Source of the DNA: an uncultured Alphaproteobacteria bacterium
Lineage (GTDB): Bacteria; Pseudomonadota; Alphaproteobacteria; HIMB59
NCBI GenBank assembly: GCA_902521155.1
Contig: CABYQR010000001.1
Coordinates: 1-64,000 of the forward strand
Length of the DNA stretch: 64,000 nucleotides
Direction: 5' to 3'
The notes under the pieces are model-generated. The model saw nothing but the letters and a program-made list of their open reading frames with translations, did no database searches and had not been told where the DNA came from. The translations under genes were made by a program, and so were the position numbers. Within the stretch, counting starts at the first letter, position 1; every line of letters begins with the position of its first letter. This document shows positions 44,438 through 53,672 of this stretch, piece after piece.

Positions 44438-45388
44438 TTAAATATCACTAATCTTAAATTTTATTTTATGCCGATATGTCTGTCCTGGACTAATAAGAGA
44501 AGAAGGGAATTTCTTATTATTAGGAGAATTTGGAAAATTTTGTGTTTCTAAACACATACCTTGAAAAGGTCTTAACTTTTTAGACTGTGACTTAAACCTT
44601 AAATATTGACCAGAATAAAATTGAACACCAGGTTGATCTGAAAATAGACTCAATTGAATTTTACTTCCTGGGGAAATAAGCTTTGCAACTAAACTGCTAT
44701 TTTTTTTTATGATGTAATTTTCATCAAATCCAGAGCCTTTTTTTTCAACTTTTCTACCAATATTTGAAATATTTCTAAAATCAAATTGTCCATTTTTAAC
44801 ACTTATTCTTTTTCCGGTAGGAATATTATCTTTATCATTTTCTAAATAATAATCAGCATTTATGAAAAGTTCATGATTAAAGATATTTTTTTTTACTTTA
44901 TCTAAGTTCCAATATGCATGATTTAATAAGTTTACATGGGTAGTCTTAGAGGACTTTGCTGTCATAAGTATATGAAGGTTATTGTCTTTAAGCAGATATT
45001 TACAAGTAGACCTCAGTTCACCTGGAAATCCCTCTTCCCCATCAGGAGAAGTATAGTTATATGTAACATGCAAATTAGATGAATCTTTAATTTCCCAAAT
45101 TTTTGATTCAAATCCTTTCTTTCCTCCATGAAGGATATTTTTACCTTCGTTTTTAGTTAAACTATATTTAGTTTGATTTATGCTGAATTGAGCATTTTTA
45201 ATTCTATTGGCGTATCTTCCACAAGTAGCACCAAGATAGTTTCTGTTATTTTTATATGAGGAAATTTTGTCAAGATTTAAAATTAAATTTATTTTTTTTC
45301 TTTTATGAAATACTTCAAAAAGAGTTGCACCCATATTTAAAATCTTAATTCTTAAAAAATTATTCTCTATTGTGTGAGACTTAATCAT
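44438..45388 (-). CDS. galM: Aldose 1-epimerase (mutarotase)
   Basis: 316 aa. Family motifs NYLGATCGRYANRI, KNILHGGKKGFESKIW, the catalytic-type histidine in NLLNHAYWNLD, and the glutamate near CLETQNFPNSPNN are present. It interconverts sugar anomers. The start shares a base with the aldolase stop (TAATG), so it is the last gene of the inositol/sugar operon. Some family members act on substrates other than galactose, so the substrate is open. Confidence 0.87.
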   Translation of the reverse strand: MIKSHTIENNFLRIKILNMGATLFEVFHKRKKINLILNLDKISSYKNNRNYLGATCGRYANRIKNAQFSINQTKYSLTKNEGKNILHGGKKGFESKIWEIKDSSNLHVTYNYTSPDGEEGFPGELRSTCKYLLKDNNLHILMTAKSSKTTHVNLLNHAYWNLDKVKKNIFNHELFINADYYLENDKDNIPTGKRISVKNGQFDFRNISNIGRKVEKKGSGFDENYIIKKNSSLVAKLISPGSKIQLSLFSDQPGVQFYSGQYLRFKSQSKKLRPFQGMCLETQNFPNSPNNKKFPSSLISPGQTYRHKIKFKISDI

Positions 45389-46224
45389 TAATGACTAAAT
45401 TGAGAGATATTCTCTAATACCTTTTTAGTTGTCTCTTTTAATTTAGGTAATGTGGATTTGATTAATTGAATCCTATCGTAGATTGAAGGGTTATTTGTAA
45501 TCTCTTCCCTGAGGGTATCGCCAAATGTTTTTCTGAGTTCAGTCCCAATGTTGAATTTACAAACGTTTGTATTATTAGCAATACTGCGTCTTAAAGGATA
45601 ATCAATTCCGCTACTCCCGTGCAAGACTAATGGAACGTCAGTTAATTTTTCAATTTGTTCAATCACATCTAAATCAATGGAAGAAGATGTGTTTGTTTGT
45701 AAATGTATGTTGCCAGCACTAATAGCCATGGCATCACATCCTGATAATTCAGCAAATTGTTTAGCTTGTATTGGATCAGTGTTTTGAGACTCTGCTCCTT
45801 CATTGTATCCAACAAATCCTATTTCGCCTTCAACTGAAATGTTGGTTTTATGAGCTAATTCAGCAATTTCATGGGTTTTTTCTATATTTTCATTTAGAGA
45901 AAGTTTAGAACCGTCAAACATAATTGAGGTAAATCCACTATCTATTCCCTCCATACATTCTTCTTTTGTATAGCCATGATCTAAGTGGCATACAACTGGA
46001 CAGCTTGATTGGTCTGCTAAATATCTAAACATCTTACCTAGTATTGGCACCGGAGTGTTGGCTCTACAGCCAGGGCCCGCTTGTAAAATAACAGGTAAAT
46101 TTAAATCTTCTGCTACCTCTGCATAACATCTGGCATCTTCCCATCCTAAAACAACTAGTCCGGCAACTGCATATTTATCTTTTTTTGCTTTTTGTAAAAC
46201 TTCAGATAGTGTGGCGACAGTCAT
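45388..46224 (-). CDS. iolJ: Class II aldolase, IolJ/FbaA-like
   Basis: 278 aa. Zinc ligands are visible in VVCHLDHGYTKEE and the later HGSSGID. EGEIGFVGYNEG and FNIGTELRKTF are class II fructose-bisphosphate aldolase-type motifs. Lying next to IolB and IolC, it most likely splits 5-dehydro-2-deoxygluconate 6-phosphate into malonate semialdehyde and dihydroxyacetone phosphate. A tagatose-bisphosphate-type role is an alternative. The start overlaps the iolB stop. Confidence 0.8.
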   Translation of the reverse strand: MTVATLSEVLQKAKKDKYAVAGLVVLGWEDARCYAEVAEDLNLPVILQAGPGCRANTPVPILGKMFRYLADQSSCPVVCHLDHGYTKEECMEGIDSGFTSIMFDGSKLSLNENIEKTHEIAELAHKTNISVEGEIGFVGYNEGAESQNTDPIQAKQFAELSGCDAMAISAGNIHLQTNTSSSIDLDVIEQIEKLTDVPLVLHGSSGIDYPLRRSIANNTNVCKFNIGTELRKTFGDTLREEITNNPSIYDRIQLIKSTLPKLKETTKKVLENISQFSH

Positions 46225-47063
46225 TTATACTTGGCAATCATATCCTTAATTCCAGGAATTGTTTCTAGTTGATAGGCATGTGTTTTTTGAAAATATTGAA
46301 TAAGAGATCTCTGTGAAAGACCTACTAAGATAGTAAAATAGTACATTTCATATCCGGGAGCTACAACACAAGGATGATAGCCCTTGTCTATAGCTATAGT
46401 TGATCCGTTAAATAACTGATAACCAAAACCTTCTTTATCCTCTTCGTATTGCATCACTTGGACTCCAAATCCATGTCCTGGTTTGAAGCGATAATTATAG
46501 ACTTCATCATGTCGAGTCTCTTCAGGAAGTCTGTTTGTATCATGTTTATGTGGAGGGAAGCCTGACCAACCTCCTGCTCCCACAGTGTAGAGCTCATTGA
46601 CAAGCAATCTTCCAACTTGTTCATGCTGTTTTGCTCCTAAGATATGTTTAATTTTTCGATGAGTTTTTGTATCATCTGAACCATACTGAACCATATCAAT
46701 TTCTTTTTGGGGAACTAAAAATGCCTCTAATTTCTTTTCATAAATACCACCGGCAATAAAACACTCGGTACTGTCTGAAAGGCAAGTAATTGTGCATTCA
46801 GAGTTAGTGGGTATATAACTACCCTCGGGTTCGCCATCCCAAACATCAGTATTTCTAGTTCCAATTTGGCCAAGTTTATTTCCATCAACTGTCAACTCCA
46901 CTAAACCCGTAGCAGGCACCACGCTAGTCTCATGTTGAGGAAGTTGATAACTATAGCTTTCCCCTTTTTTTAAATTGATAATATTAAAGTAAACCAAAGG
47001 AACAGTTTCATTTTGCTCCCCAAATAAAGCGATATTCTTGTTGTCTGAGTATGGTATATGCAT
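46221..47063 (-). CDS. iolB: 5-deoxy-glucuronate isomerase
   Basis: 280 aa, the normal IolB length. The bicupin fold shows metal ligands in SGFPPHKHDTNRLPEETRHDEVYNYRF and the motif IAIDKGYHPCVVAPGYEMYYF, highly characteristic of IolB. It converts 5-deoxy-glucuronate to 5-dehydro-2-deoxygluconate in myo-inositol breakdown. The kinase gene iolC ends one base upstream of its start. Confidence 0.92.
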   Translation of the reverse strand: MHIPYSDNKNIALFGEQNETVPLVYFNIINLKKGESYSYQLPQHETSVVPATGLVELTVDGNKLGQIGTRNTDVWDGEPEGSYIPTNSECTITCLSDSTECFIAGGIYEKKLEAFLVPQKEIDMVQYGSDDTKTHRKIKHILGAKQHEQVGRLLVNELYTVGAGGWSGFPPHKHDTNRLPEETRHDEVYNYRFKPGHGFGVQVMQYEEDKEGFGYQLFNGSTIAIDKGYHPCVVAPGYEMYYFTILVGLSQRSLIQYFQKTHAYQLETIPGIKDMIAKYK

Positions 47064-48026
47064 CTATATCTCCATTGTTTGTTGATTAATAAATTTTTCT
47101 AGTTCACTACTGCCTGGCATTGCTGAGGAGCAGCCCACTTTGGTTACCACAATAGCTGCATTTGCCGAGCCTCTTTTAATTGAATCCTCTAGGGAAAATC
47201 CCTGAAAGAGAGAGCTAATAAAACCTCCGTTAAAAGCATCTCCTGCTCCAGTGGGTTTGATAGCTTCGACCTTAAATATTCCAAAATTTAATTCCTTTTC
47301 TTTAGTAAAAACTTGCGATCCTTTTTCTCCCATCTTGTAGATTATAATTGAGGGCTTCTCATTTATAAAGTCTTTAGCTAGTTGCAAACCATCAGTAGAG
47401 TTATTTGCAATATTGAATTCTAGGTCATTGCCTATAATGATGTCCATTTCCTTCATAATTTTTTTATAAATATTGGATTTAATTTCATCTGACTCCCAAT
47501 TATAAGGTCTGTAATCCATATCCATTATTAAGGGAATACTCAGTAAGGATGCTTTTTCAGCAGCATAAAAGACTGCCTCCCTCGATGGGCTAGATGACAA
47601 TGCTGTGCCAGAAATAAATACAGCTGAATAATCTTGAAAATTAATCTTGTCTATATCTTCCTTGTCTAACTGCAAATCACAGGAATTATTTCTGTATAAT
47701 ATTGATTGATTATTTTTAAGAATAGTTTCTACAACAGCTACTTGAGTTTGAAACTTTTTATTGATTCTCCTACAAAGATTACTGCCTACATTAAAATCTT
47801 CTAATTTTTTAAAAATGTATTCACCGATAGCATCGTCTGAAATACAGGTAACAAGGTCTGAACTCACACCTAGCTTTGATAAGGCCACACAAGTATTGGC
47901 AGCAGATCCACCTAAGTGAGTGGAAAATTCTTGAACATCAGATATCTTGGTACCAGGAGGTTCAGGATAAATATCCATACCTGCTCTACCAATTACTAAT
48001 AATTTTTTTGATTTATCAAATTTCAT
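47064..48026 (-). CDS. iolC: PfkB-family sugar kinase, 5-dehydro-2-deoxygluconokinase-like
   Basis: 320 aa. N-terminal LVIGRAGMDIYPEPPGTKISDV followed by FSTHLGGSAANTCVALSKLG is the IolC/KDG kinase pattern. The C-terminal catalytic motif is KPTGAGDAFNGGFISS with the general base Asp. It phosphorylates 5-dehydro-2-deoxygluconate before the aldolase. Context between iolB and a Gfo/Idh gene supports this over other PfkB substrates. Confidence 0.87.
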   Translation of the reverse strand: MKFDKSKKLLVIGRAGMDIYPEPPGTKISDVQEFSTHLGGSAANTCVALSKLGVSSDLVTCISDDAIGEYIFKKLEDFNVGSNLCRRINKKFQTQVAVVETILKNNQSILYRNNSCDLQLDKEDIDKINFQDYSAVFISGTALSSSPSREAVFYAAEKASLLSIPLIMDMDYRPYNWESDEIKSNIYKKIMKEMDIIIGNDLEFNIANNSTDGLQLAKDFINEKPSIIIYKMGEKGSQVFTKEKELNFGIFKVEAIKPTGAGDAFNGGFISSLFQGFSLEDSIKRGSANAAIVVTKVGCSSAMPGSSELEKFINQQTMEI

Positions 48027-48058
48027 TGGAAAAATTTAGTCTAGAGGAAATATCAATA

Positions 48059-49216
48059 TTACTTAAGAATTTTTTGTATTTCTTCTAGCGAAAAGTGTTC
48101 AGCTTTTTGACAGGTAGTTTTAATTTCCTGTGGTATTTTTGAGTCTGCTGCTTTCATTGTAGATTTAATAATATCTAGGACATGTAAAGATAATTCTCCA
48201 TTACACCTATGATTTAAGCCATTTTCAATACAATATGCCATTTCAGCAAGACCCACTCCCCGATAATTTGCATTTGTGGGAGACTCATTGGCTCTTCCGC
48301 TTTGAGAAGTAATATTAATTCTGCCTAAAGGAAGATCGTTTGTTTTGTGTTCTTCCCATACTCCAGAATCATCATTAGTTGTCATTACTGAGCCTCCAAA
48401 CATATTTGGGTCTGGAACTATCATTGAGCCTCTATCTCCATAGAGCTCTATGTGATTACGTTGGTGTGCTACGACATCAAACGAAAGGGTAATTTGTATT
48501 AAAGCTTGGTTATGAAACTCTAAATTAACCAAATAACTTGTAGGGCATTCAACAGAAAATTCTTGGTCTTTTTTAGGACCTATGCCAATGACTCTTTTTT
48601 CAAATACTTTAGTAGAGATACCATGAACACTTTTAGCTGGGCCTAGTATATTTACTAAAGCAGTAAGATAGTATGGTCCCATATCCATTACGGGGCCACC
48701 TTCATTATTGGCAAACCAAGGCTCTGGATTGGGATGATAGGATTGAACTCCTGGATAAGCAAAGATTGCACTTCCAAGTCTAACATTGCCTATTTTATTT
48801 TTATTAATTAAATCTATGGATTTTTGAATACCTCCTCCTAAAAATGTATCAGGAGCATTTCCGATATATAAGCCTTTAGATTTTGATAAAGCTAGTAGCT
48901 CCTCTCCCTCTGAGAAATTGACAGCCATTGGTTTTTCACTATAAACGTGCTTTCCATTTTCGAGAGATTTTTTGGCAACTTCATAGTGAGCTCTAGGTAT
49001 TGTTAAATTTAAAATGATTTCAATCTCTGAGTCATTTAATAACTCTTCGACAGAACATGAAGTAATTCCATAGTTATCAGCACATTTTTTCGCATTTTCT
49101 AGATTAATATCTGCACATTTGACTATTTTAAAATTATTAAAGTAATCATGACCACGAAAATATGTTTCAGATATATGCCCGCATCCAATTAATCCAACAT
49201 TGAAAACCTTGTTCAT
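48059..49216 (-). CDS. Gfo/Idh/MocA family oxidoreductase
   Basis: 385 aa. Rossmann motif GLIGCGHISETYFRG, EKP motif YSEKPMAVN, and a catalytic-type region MDMGPYYLTALVNILG. It differs from the IolG copy at 52.6 kb, so it may oxidise another inositol isomer, an inosose or a related sugar. It is part of the minus-strand iol run, 32 bases from iolC and ten bases from the semialdehyde dehydrogenase gene. Confidence 0.85.
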   Translation of the reverse strand: MNKVFNVGLIGCGHISETYFRGHDYFNNFKIVKCADINLENAKKCADNYGITSCSVEELLNDSEIEIILNLTIPRAHYEVAKKSLENGKHVYSEKPMAVNFSEGEELLALSKSKGLYIGNAPDTFLGGGIQKSIDLINKNKIGNVRLGSAIFAYPGVQSYHPNPEPWFANNEGGPVMDMGPYYLTALVNILGPAKSVHGISTKVFEKRVIGIGPKKDQEFSVECPTSYLVNLEFHNQALIQITLSFDVVAHQRNHIELYGDRGSMIVPDPNMFGGSVMTTNDDSGVWEEHKTNDLPLGRINITSQSGRANESPTNANYRGVGLAEMAYCIENGLNHRCNGELSLHVLDIIKSTMKAADSKIPQEIKTTCQKAEHFSLEEIQKILK

Positions 49217-49225
49217 ATGAGAAAT

Positions 49226-50683
49226 TTATTTATCTAGGCCGCACATATTGACGTATTTGATTTCAATAAAATCATCAATACCATACTTTGAGCCTTCTCT
49301 TCCAAGACCAGACTCTTTTATTCCTCCAAAAGGAGCTTCAGCTTTTGAGGTTAAGCCTGTATTAACACCAACCATGCCATATTCAAGTGCCTCTGAAACC
49401 CTCCAAATTCTACCTATATCTCGAGAGTAAAAGTAAGAAGCTAGTCCATAAGGAGAATTGTTTGCCAAATCGATGACTTCTTTTTCATCTTTGAATTTAT
49501 AAACAGGAGCCACAGGACCAAAGGTTTCTTCTGTAGTAATTTTTGCTTGAGGAGTTACTTCTGTCAGGATAGTTGGTTGATAAAAGTTTAATCCAAGGGA
49601 ATGCTTTGAGCCACCTATTGCAACTTTTGCTCCAAGGGCAACTGCATCCTCAACGTGTTCTTCCACTTTACTTAAAGAGTGTTCATCGATCATGGGGCCT
49701 GAAGAATTTTCTTCGTTTAATCCATCTCCTACTTTCATTTTGGAAACAGCATCTACAAACTTTTTACAAAATTCCTCATGAACTTTTTCTTGAACATAAA
49801 TACGATTTGCACAGACACATGTTTGACCTGTATTTCTAAATTTACTTTGCATTGCACCAGTTACAGCATCATCAATATTGGCATCGTCAAAAACTATGAA
49901 GGGAGCATGGCCACCTAATTCCATTGAAACTTTTTTGACAGTGCCTGCACATTTTTGTAATAAAATTTTTCCAATTTCAGTTGATCCTGTAAAAGATAAT
50001 TTTCTTACAATTGGGTTTGAGGCTAATTCATCTCCAATAGCTGATGCTTTTCCTGTAATAACATTTAAGGTTCCTTTAGGAAAACCCGCTTTTTCGGCTA
50101 ACACAGCCAAGGCTAGAGCTGAAAAAGGAGTTTGACTTGCAGGTTTGATTACTACGGGGCATCCTACAGCTAATGCTGGAGCACATTTTCTTGTAATCAT
50201 GGCGTTAGGGAAATTCCAAGGAGTAATAGATGCTACTACTCCAACAGGTTGTTTTAAAACTATTATTCTTCGGTCGGTTAGAGGATCAGGAATAGTATCG
50301 CCGTATATTCTTTTTGCTTCTTCAGAAAACCATTCTACAAATGAAGCTCCATAGCCAATTTCACCTCTGGATTCATTAATAGGTTTCCCTTGTTCAATTG
50401 TCATTATTTGGGCTAATTCTTCTTTATTATCAATCATTAAATTAAACCATTTACGGAGGATATCAGATCGTTGTCTAGCTGATTTTGCTCTCCACTCTGG
50501 CCATGCTTCGTTTGCAGCTTCTATAGCTCTTTTAGTTTCAGCTGTTTCGCATTTTGGAACTGTTCCAATTTCCTCTAAATTTGCAGGGTTGTTGACAGAA
50601 ATTGTTTCACGGGAGTCTGCCTCAATCCACTCTCCATTAATATAGCATTTGTCTCTATAAAGTTTTGACTCTGTGATTTTCAT
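49226..50683 (-). CDS. gabD: Succinate-semialdehyde-type NAD(P) aldehyde dehydrogenase
   Basis: 485 aa, the GabD length. Motifs ITPWNFPNAMITRKCAPALA, the catalytic glutamate in MELGGHAPFIVFDDA, and the catalytic cysteine in FRNTGQTCVCANRIYVQ are present. PFGGIKESGLGREGSKYG closes the active site. In an iol cluster the expected enzyme would be IolA (methylmalonate/malonate semialdehyde dehydrogenase), but this sequence is of GabD type. It may take malonate semialdehyde or an unrelated aldehyde. Confidence 0.88.
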   Translation of the reverse strand: MKITESKLYRDKCYINGEWIEADSRETISVNNPANLEEIGTVPKCETAETKRAIEAANEAWPEWRAKSARQRSDILRKWFNLMIDNKEELAQIMTIEQGKPINESRGEIGYGASFVEWFSEEAKRIYGDTIPDPLTDRRIIVLKQPVGVVASITPWNFPNAMITRKCAPALAVGCPVVIKPASQTPFSALALAVLAEKAGFPKGTLNVITGKASAIGDELASNPIVRKLSFTGSTEIGKILLQKCAGTVKKVSMELGGHAPFIVFDDANIDDAVTGAMQSKFRNTGQTCVCANRIYVQEKVHEEFCKKFVDAVSKMKVGDGLNEENSSGPMIDEHSLSKVEEHVEDAVALGAKVAIGGSKHSLGLNFYQPTILTEVTPQAKITTEETFGPVAPVYKFKDEKEVIDLANNSPYGLASYFYSRDIGRIWRVSEALEYGMVGVNTGLTSKAEAPFGGIKESGLGREGSKYGIDDFIEIKYVNMCGLDK

Positions 50684-50770
50684 ATTTTATTTATAGCAGT
50701 TCTGTATTTATACTTCAGTAACAATTTTGCCGCCTACTCCAATATTATCGATTTCTAATATATTCACTTT

Positions 50771-51595
50771 TTATTTATCTAAATTAATTTTATCTTCAGG
50801 AACGGGTGGAGAAAATGGATAACCTCCCCAGACAGATTGATCAAAGTTGACAACCGATCCTGTCATCATACCAGAGTCATCTGAAGCTAAAAATGTGACT
50901 GCCTTGGCTACTTCTTTAGGATCAAGGAGCCTCTCAAAAGGCTGAGATTTACCAGCTTCTTTTAACCAGTCCTCTGGTGCCCCGTGGTATTTTGTTTGAA
51001 TATCATGTTCGCCATCTGAAGCCATCCATCCAATATTTAATTGGTTGACTCTTATTTTATTTTTTAATAATGCAAATGCTGTATTCCTCGTCAAAGTTGC
51101 AAGCGCGCCTTTAGATGTACTATATGCTGAAATAAAAGGCTGCCCTGTCAAGGCGGATACTGATCCTATATTGATAATTGATCCTTGAATTTTTTGTTCA
51201 ATCATAATCTTTACTGTATCTTGAATAAGAAAATAAGGGCCTTTTACGTTTACCCCTATCATTTTATCAAAAAGCTCTTCCGAAGTATTTACTATATCGC
51301 CTCTGTCAGTAATGCCTGCAGCATTTACAAGTATATCCAATTTACCAAACTCTTTTTTTGCAATAGATACAGCATTTCTACATTGTTTAACTTCAGATAA
51401 ATCAGTCTTTACAAAAATTACATCGCAGCCTGTATCACTTTTGATTTTCTCAGCAACTTCAATGCCTTTATTCTCATTTCTACCAATAGTAACAATTCCT
51501 GCAGCACCATTATCCGCAAAACATCGAGCAATAGCTGCACCAAGTCCTTGTGTACCACCTGTAACTAAAGCAAACTTTCCATCAATTCTATTCAT
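50771..51595 (-). CDS. Short-chain dehydrogenase/reductase
   Basis: 274 aa. The cofactor motif is GGTQGLGAAIARCF, with NAAGITDRG. The catalytic triad is the Ser in INIGSVSAL and Tyr/Lys in YSTSKGAL. Its start overlaps the iolE stop by eight bases. The 87 bases downstream before the aldehyde dehydrogenase contain no real gene. It is likely to act on a polyol or sugar intermediate of the same pathway. Confidence 0.87.
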   Translation of the reverse strand: MNRIDGKFALVTGGTQGLGAAIARCFADNGAAGIVTIGRNENKGIEVAEKIKSDTGCDVIFVKTDLSEVKQCRNAVSIAKKEFGKLDILVNAAGITDRGDIVNTSEELFDKMIGVNVKGPYFLIQDTVKIMIEQKIQGSIINIGSVSALTGQPFISAYSTSKGALATLTRNTAFALLKNKIRVNQLNIGWMASDGEHDIQTKYHGAPEDWLKEAGKSQPFERLLDPKEVAKAVTFLASDDSGMMTGSVVNFDQSVWGGYPFSPPVPEDKINLDK

Positions 51596-52499
51596 CTAGG
51601 TATTCTTCTATTTGATATCCATATAGACTAAGACATTCTAATAATTCCTTGTTGCCAATCTTGGCATATTCAAAGGGATTGGCTTTAGCAGGATCTTGTT
51701 CAGCCTCTACAATAAACCATCCCTCATAGTTGTTTTGAGCTAGAACCTCAATTACTTCTTTAAAGTTTATATTGCCATCACCTGGAACAGTAAATGCACC
51801 CTTAAGTACTGCATCCAAAAAACTCTCTTTACTTTTATCTAAGGTATTAATTACTTGTGATCTTATATCTTTGGTGTGGACATGGTTTATTCTATGAGCA
51901 TATTTTTTAATTACATTTAAAGAGTTTCCACCAGCAAAGGTCATGTGCCCTGTATCAAATAATAATTTAACAGCCTCACCAGTATTATTCATTAAATTAT
52001 CTAGTTCTTCCTCTGTTTCAATAGCAGTTCCCATGTGATGATGAAAAGAGATAGGCATACTAAATTCTTCACAATACTCTGCAAAAGCAGTTAATTTTTT
52101 CCCATATTCTTTAAAATCCTCTTGGTGAATTTTTATTTTGGTATTTAAAGGTGCATGCCGAACATTTTGTATTGTTCCTGCTGTTTCCCCATAAGCCAAA
52201 CAAGATGCTCCTAGTTCTTTAAAAAGGGTTAACTGATCAAATGCTTGATCTTTTTCTTTTTCTAAATCATTGGTTAATACGGTGCCTGAATACCATCCTG
52301 AAGCTAGATATAATTGATGATCTTTAAGAATGGGGCCTAGTTCTTCGGATTTCTTAGGAAATTTACCTCCAGTTTCTACTCCAGAAAAACCAGCTAATTT
52401 TGATTCTGATAGACAAGTCTCTAAAGTCGTTTTACCACCTAATTCAGGCAAATCATCATTTGACCAAGCTATTGGTGCTATACCTAATTTTGCTTTCAC
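51588..52499 (-). CDS. iolE: Myo-inosose-2 dehydratase
   Basis: 303 aa, the family length. The N-terminus KLGIAPIAWSNDDLPELGG is an IolE signature, followed by FSGVETGGKFP. The TIM-barrel metal ligands are in SFHHHMGTAIETEEEL, LLFDTGHMTFAGG and INHVHTKDIR. It dehydrates scyllo-inosose to the diketone that IolD would hydrolyse. It is the first gene of the leftward operon and divergent from iolG. Confidence 0.92.
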   Translation of the reverse strand: MKAKLGIAPIAWSNDDLPELGGKTTLETCLSESKLAGFSGVETGGKFPKKSEELGPILKDHQLYLASGWYSGTVLTNDLEKEKDQAFDQLTLFKELGASCLAYGETAGTIQNVRHAPLNTKIKIHQEDFKEYGKKLTAFAEYCEEFSMPISFHHHMGTAIETEEELDNLMNNTGEAVKLLFDTGHMTFAGGNSLNVIKKYAHRINHVHTKDIRSQVINTLDKSKESFLDAVLKGAFTVPGDGNINFKEVIEVLAQNNYEGWFIVEAEQDPAKANPFEYAKIGNKELLECLSLYGYQIEEYLDE

Positions 52500-52601
52500 T
52501 AAATTCCTCCAAACTTTATATGAAATGGATCATACTGAAATTTATTTCAAATTAAAAACTTTTTTATTTTTTTGAAATTAAAGTAGTTTATAAATTTCCA
52601 A
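52500..52601. promoter_or_regulatory. iolE-iolG divergent promoter with candidate operator
   Basis: 102 bases. A palindrome, TGAAAT-TT-ATTTCA, lies at 52536-52549, in the middle of the region, and reads as GAA-N6-TTC. RpiR-type IolR sites described in rhizobia have GGAA-N6-TTCC, so this is a near match. A looser repeat GAAATT/AATTTC follows about 30 bases later. No regulator gene is present in the window. Confidence 0.4.
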
Positions 52602-53609
52602 ATGGACAAAGTTAGAATTGCAGTGCTGGGTTGTGGTAGAATTGGTCAAATGCATGCAAAAAATATTAACCTTCATGAGAAGACTCAATTAAGCTGTGTG
52701 TATGATATCAATTCTGAATTTGCCAATAAAGTTGCAACAGATTTTAATGTTCCAGCTGTTAACAATGACCAAGAAATTTTTTCTAATCCAGACATTGATG
52801 CCATTCTTATTTCATCAGCTACTAATACACATATAGAGTTTATTGAAAAATCTGTTGCTGCCAAAAAACCTGTATTGTGTGAAAAGCCGATTGATTTAGA
52901 TATTAAACTTGTTAATGAATGTGCGGATCGATTAAAGGGTAACACTGTTCCAATTCAGTTAGGTTTTAATAGAAGATTTGATCCTGGTCATCAATCCGCA
53001 AAACAGTCTTTGATTGATGGTGAAATTGGAGATCTTCACCAATGCATTATTACTTCTAGAGATCCAGGATTGCCCAGTTGGGAGTACCTTCAAGGCTCTG
53101 GTGGTCAATTCAGAGATATGACTATTCATGATTTTGATTTGGCTAGGTTTATGCTAGGTGAAGAGCCTATTAAGGTTTTTGCAATCTCTAATGCTCTGAT
53201 AAATCCCAAAATTAAAACAGAATTAAATGACAGTGATACCTTAATGATTATTATGGAAACTAAATCTGGCAAACAATGCCATATCAATAATTCCAGGTCT
53301 GCTTCCTATGGATATGATCAAAGAGTAGAACTCTTTGGTAGCGAAGGAATGACTATCAGTGAAAATAGGAAACCTCATGAGGTAAGAAAATTTAATGCTG
53401 ATTATGTTGATAAACAAGCACCACTTCTTAATTTTTTTATAGAGAGATATCAAGAAGCCTATATGCATGAAATTACAGCTTTTGCTGAGGTGGTTATAAA
53501 TAAAACTAATCCTAGTGTAGACTTTGAAGATGGACGAAAAGCTTTAGTTCTTGCAGAGACTGCATACAAATCCATACAATCTGGAAAAATGGAGAGCATT
53601 GATAATTAA
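52602..53609 (+). CDS. iolG: Inositol 2-dehydrogenase
   Basis: 335 aa. Rossmann motif IAVLGCGRIGQMHAKN, the EKP motif CEKPIDLD, QLGFNRRFDPGHQSAK (highly typical of IolG), and the catalytic DMTIHDFDLARFMLG with Asp/His. It oxidises myo-inositol to scyllo-inosose with NAD. It is divergent from iolE and followed 63 bases later by an HpcH-type aldolase gene on the same strand. Confidence 0.92.
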   Translation: MDKVRIAVLGCGRIGQMHAKNINLHEKTQLSCVYDINSEFANKVATDFNVPAVNNDQEIFSNPDIDAILISSATNTHIEFIEKSVAAKKPVLCEKPIDLDIKLVNECADRLKGNTVPIQLGFNRRFDPGHQSAKQSLIDGEIGDLHQCIITSRDPGLPSWEYLQGSGGQFRDMTIHDFDLARFMLGEEPIKVFAISNALINPKIKTELNDSDTLMIIMETKSGKQCHINNSRSASYGYDQRVELFGSEGMTISENRKPHEVRKFNADYVDKQAPLLNFFIERYQEAYMHEITAFAEVVINKTNPSVDFEDGRKALVLAETAYKSIQSGKMESIDN

Positions 53610-53672
53610 AAGAAATCAATTAATGATTAATAATAGATTGTTATTACTACAATAAGCACTACTAATAGTTAA

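Noticed and set aside
50708-50767. 19-codon ORF (GTG start, NIGVGGKIVTEV) in the gap between SDR and aldehyde dehydrogenase genes
   Set aside because: Could be a remnant of a lost gene, but it is too short and lacks a ribosome-binding site to support as a feature.
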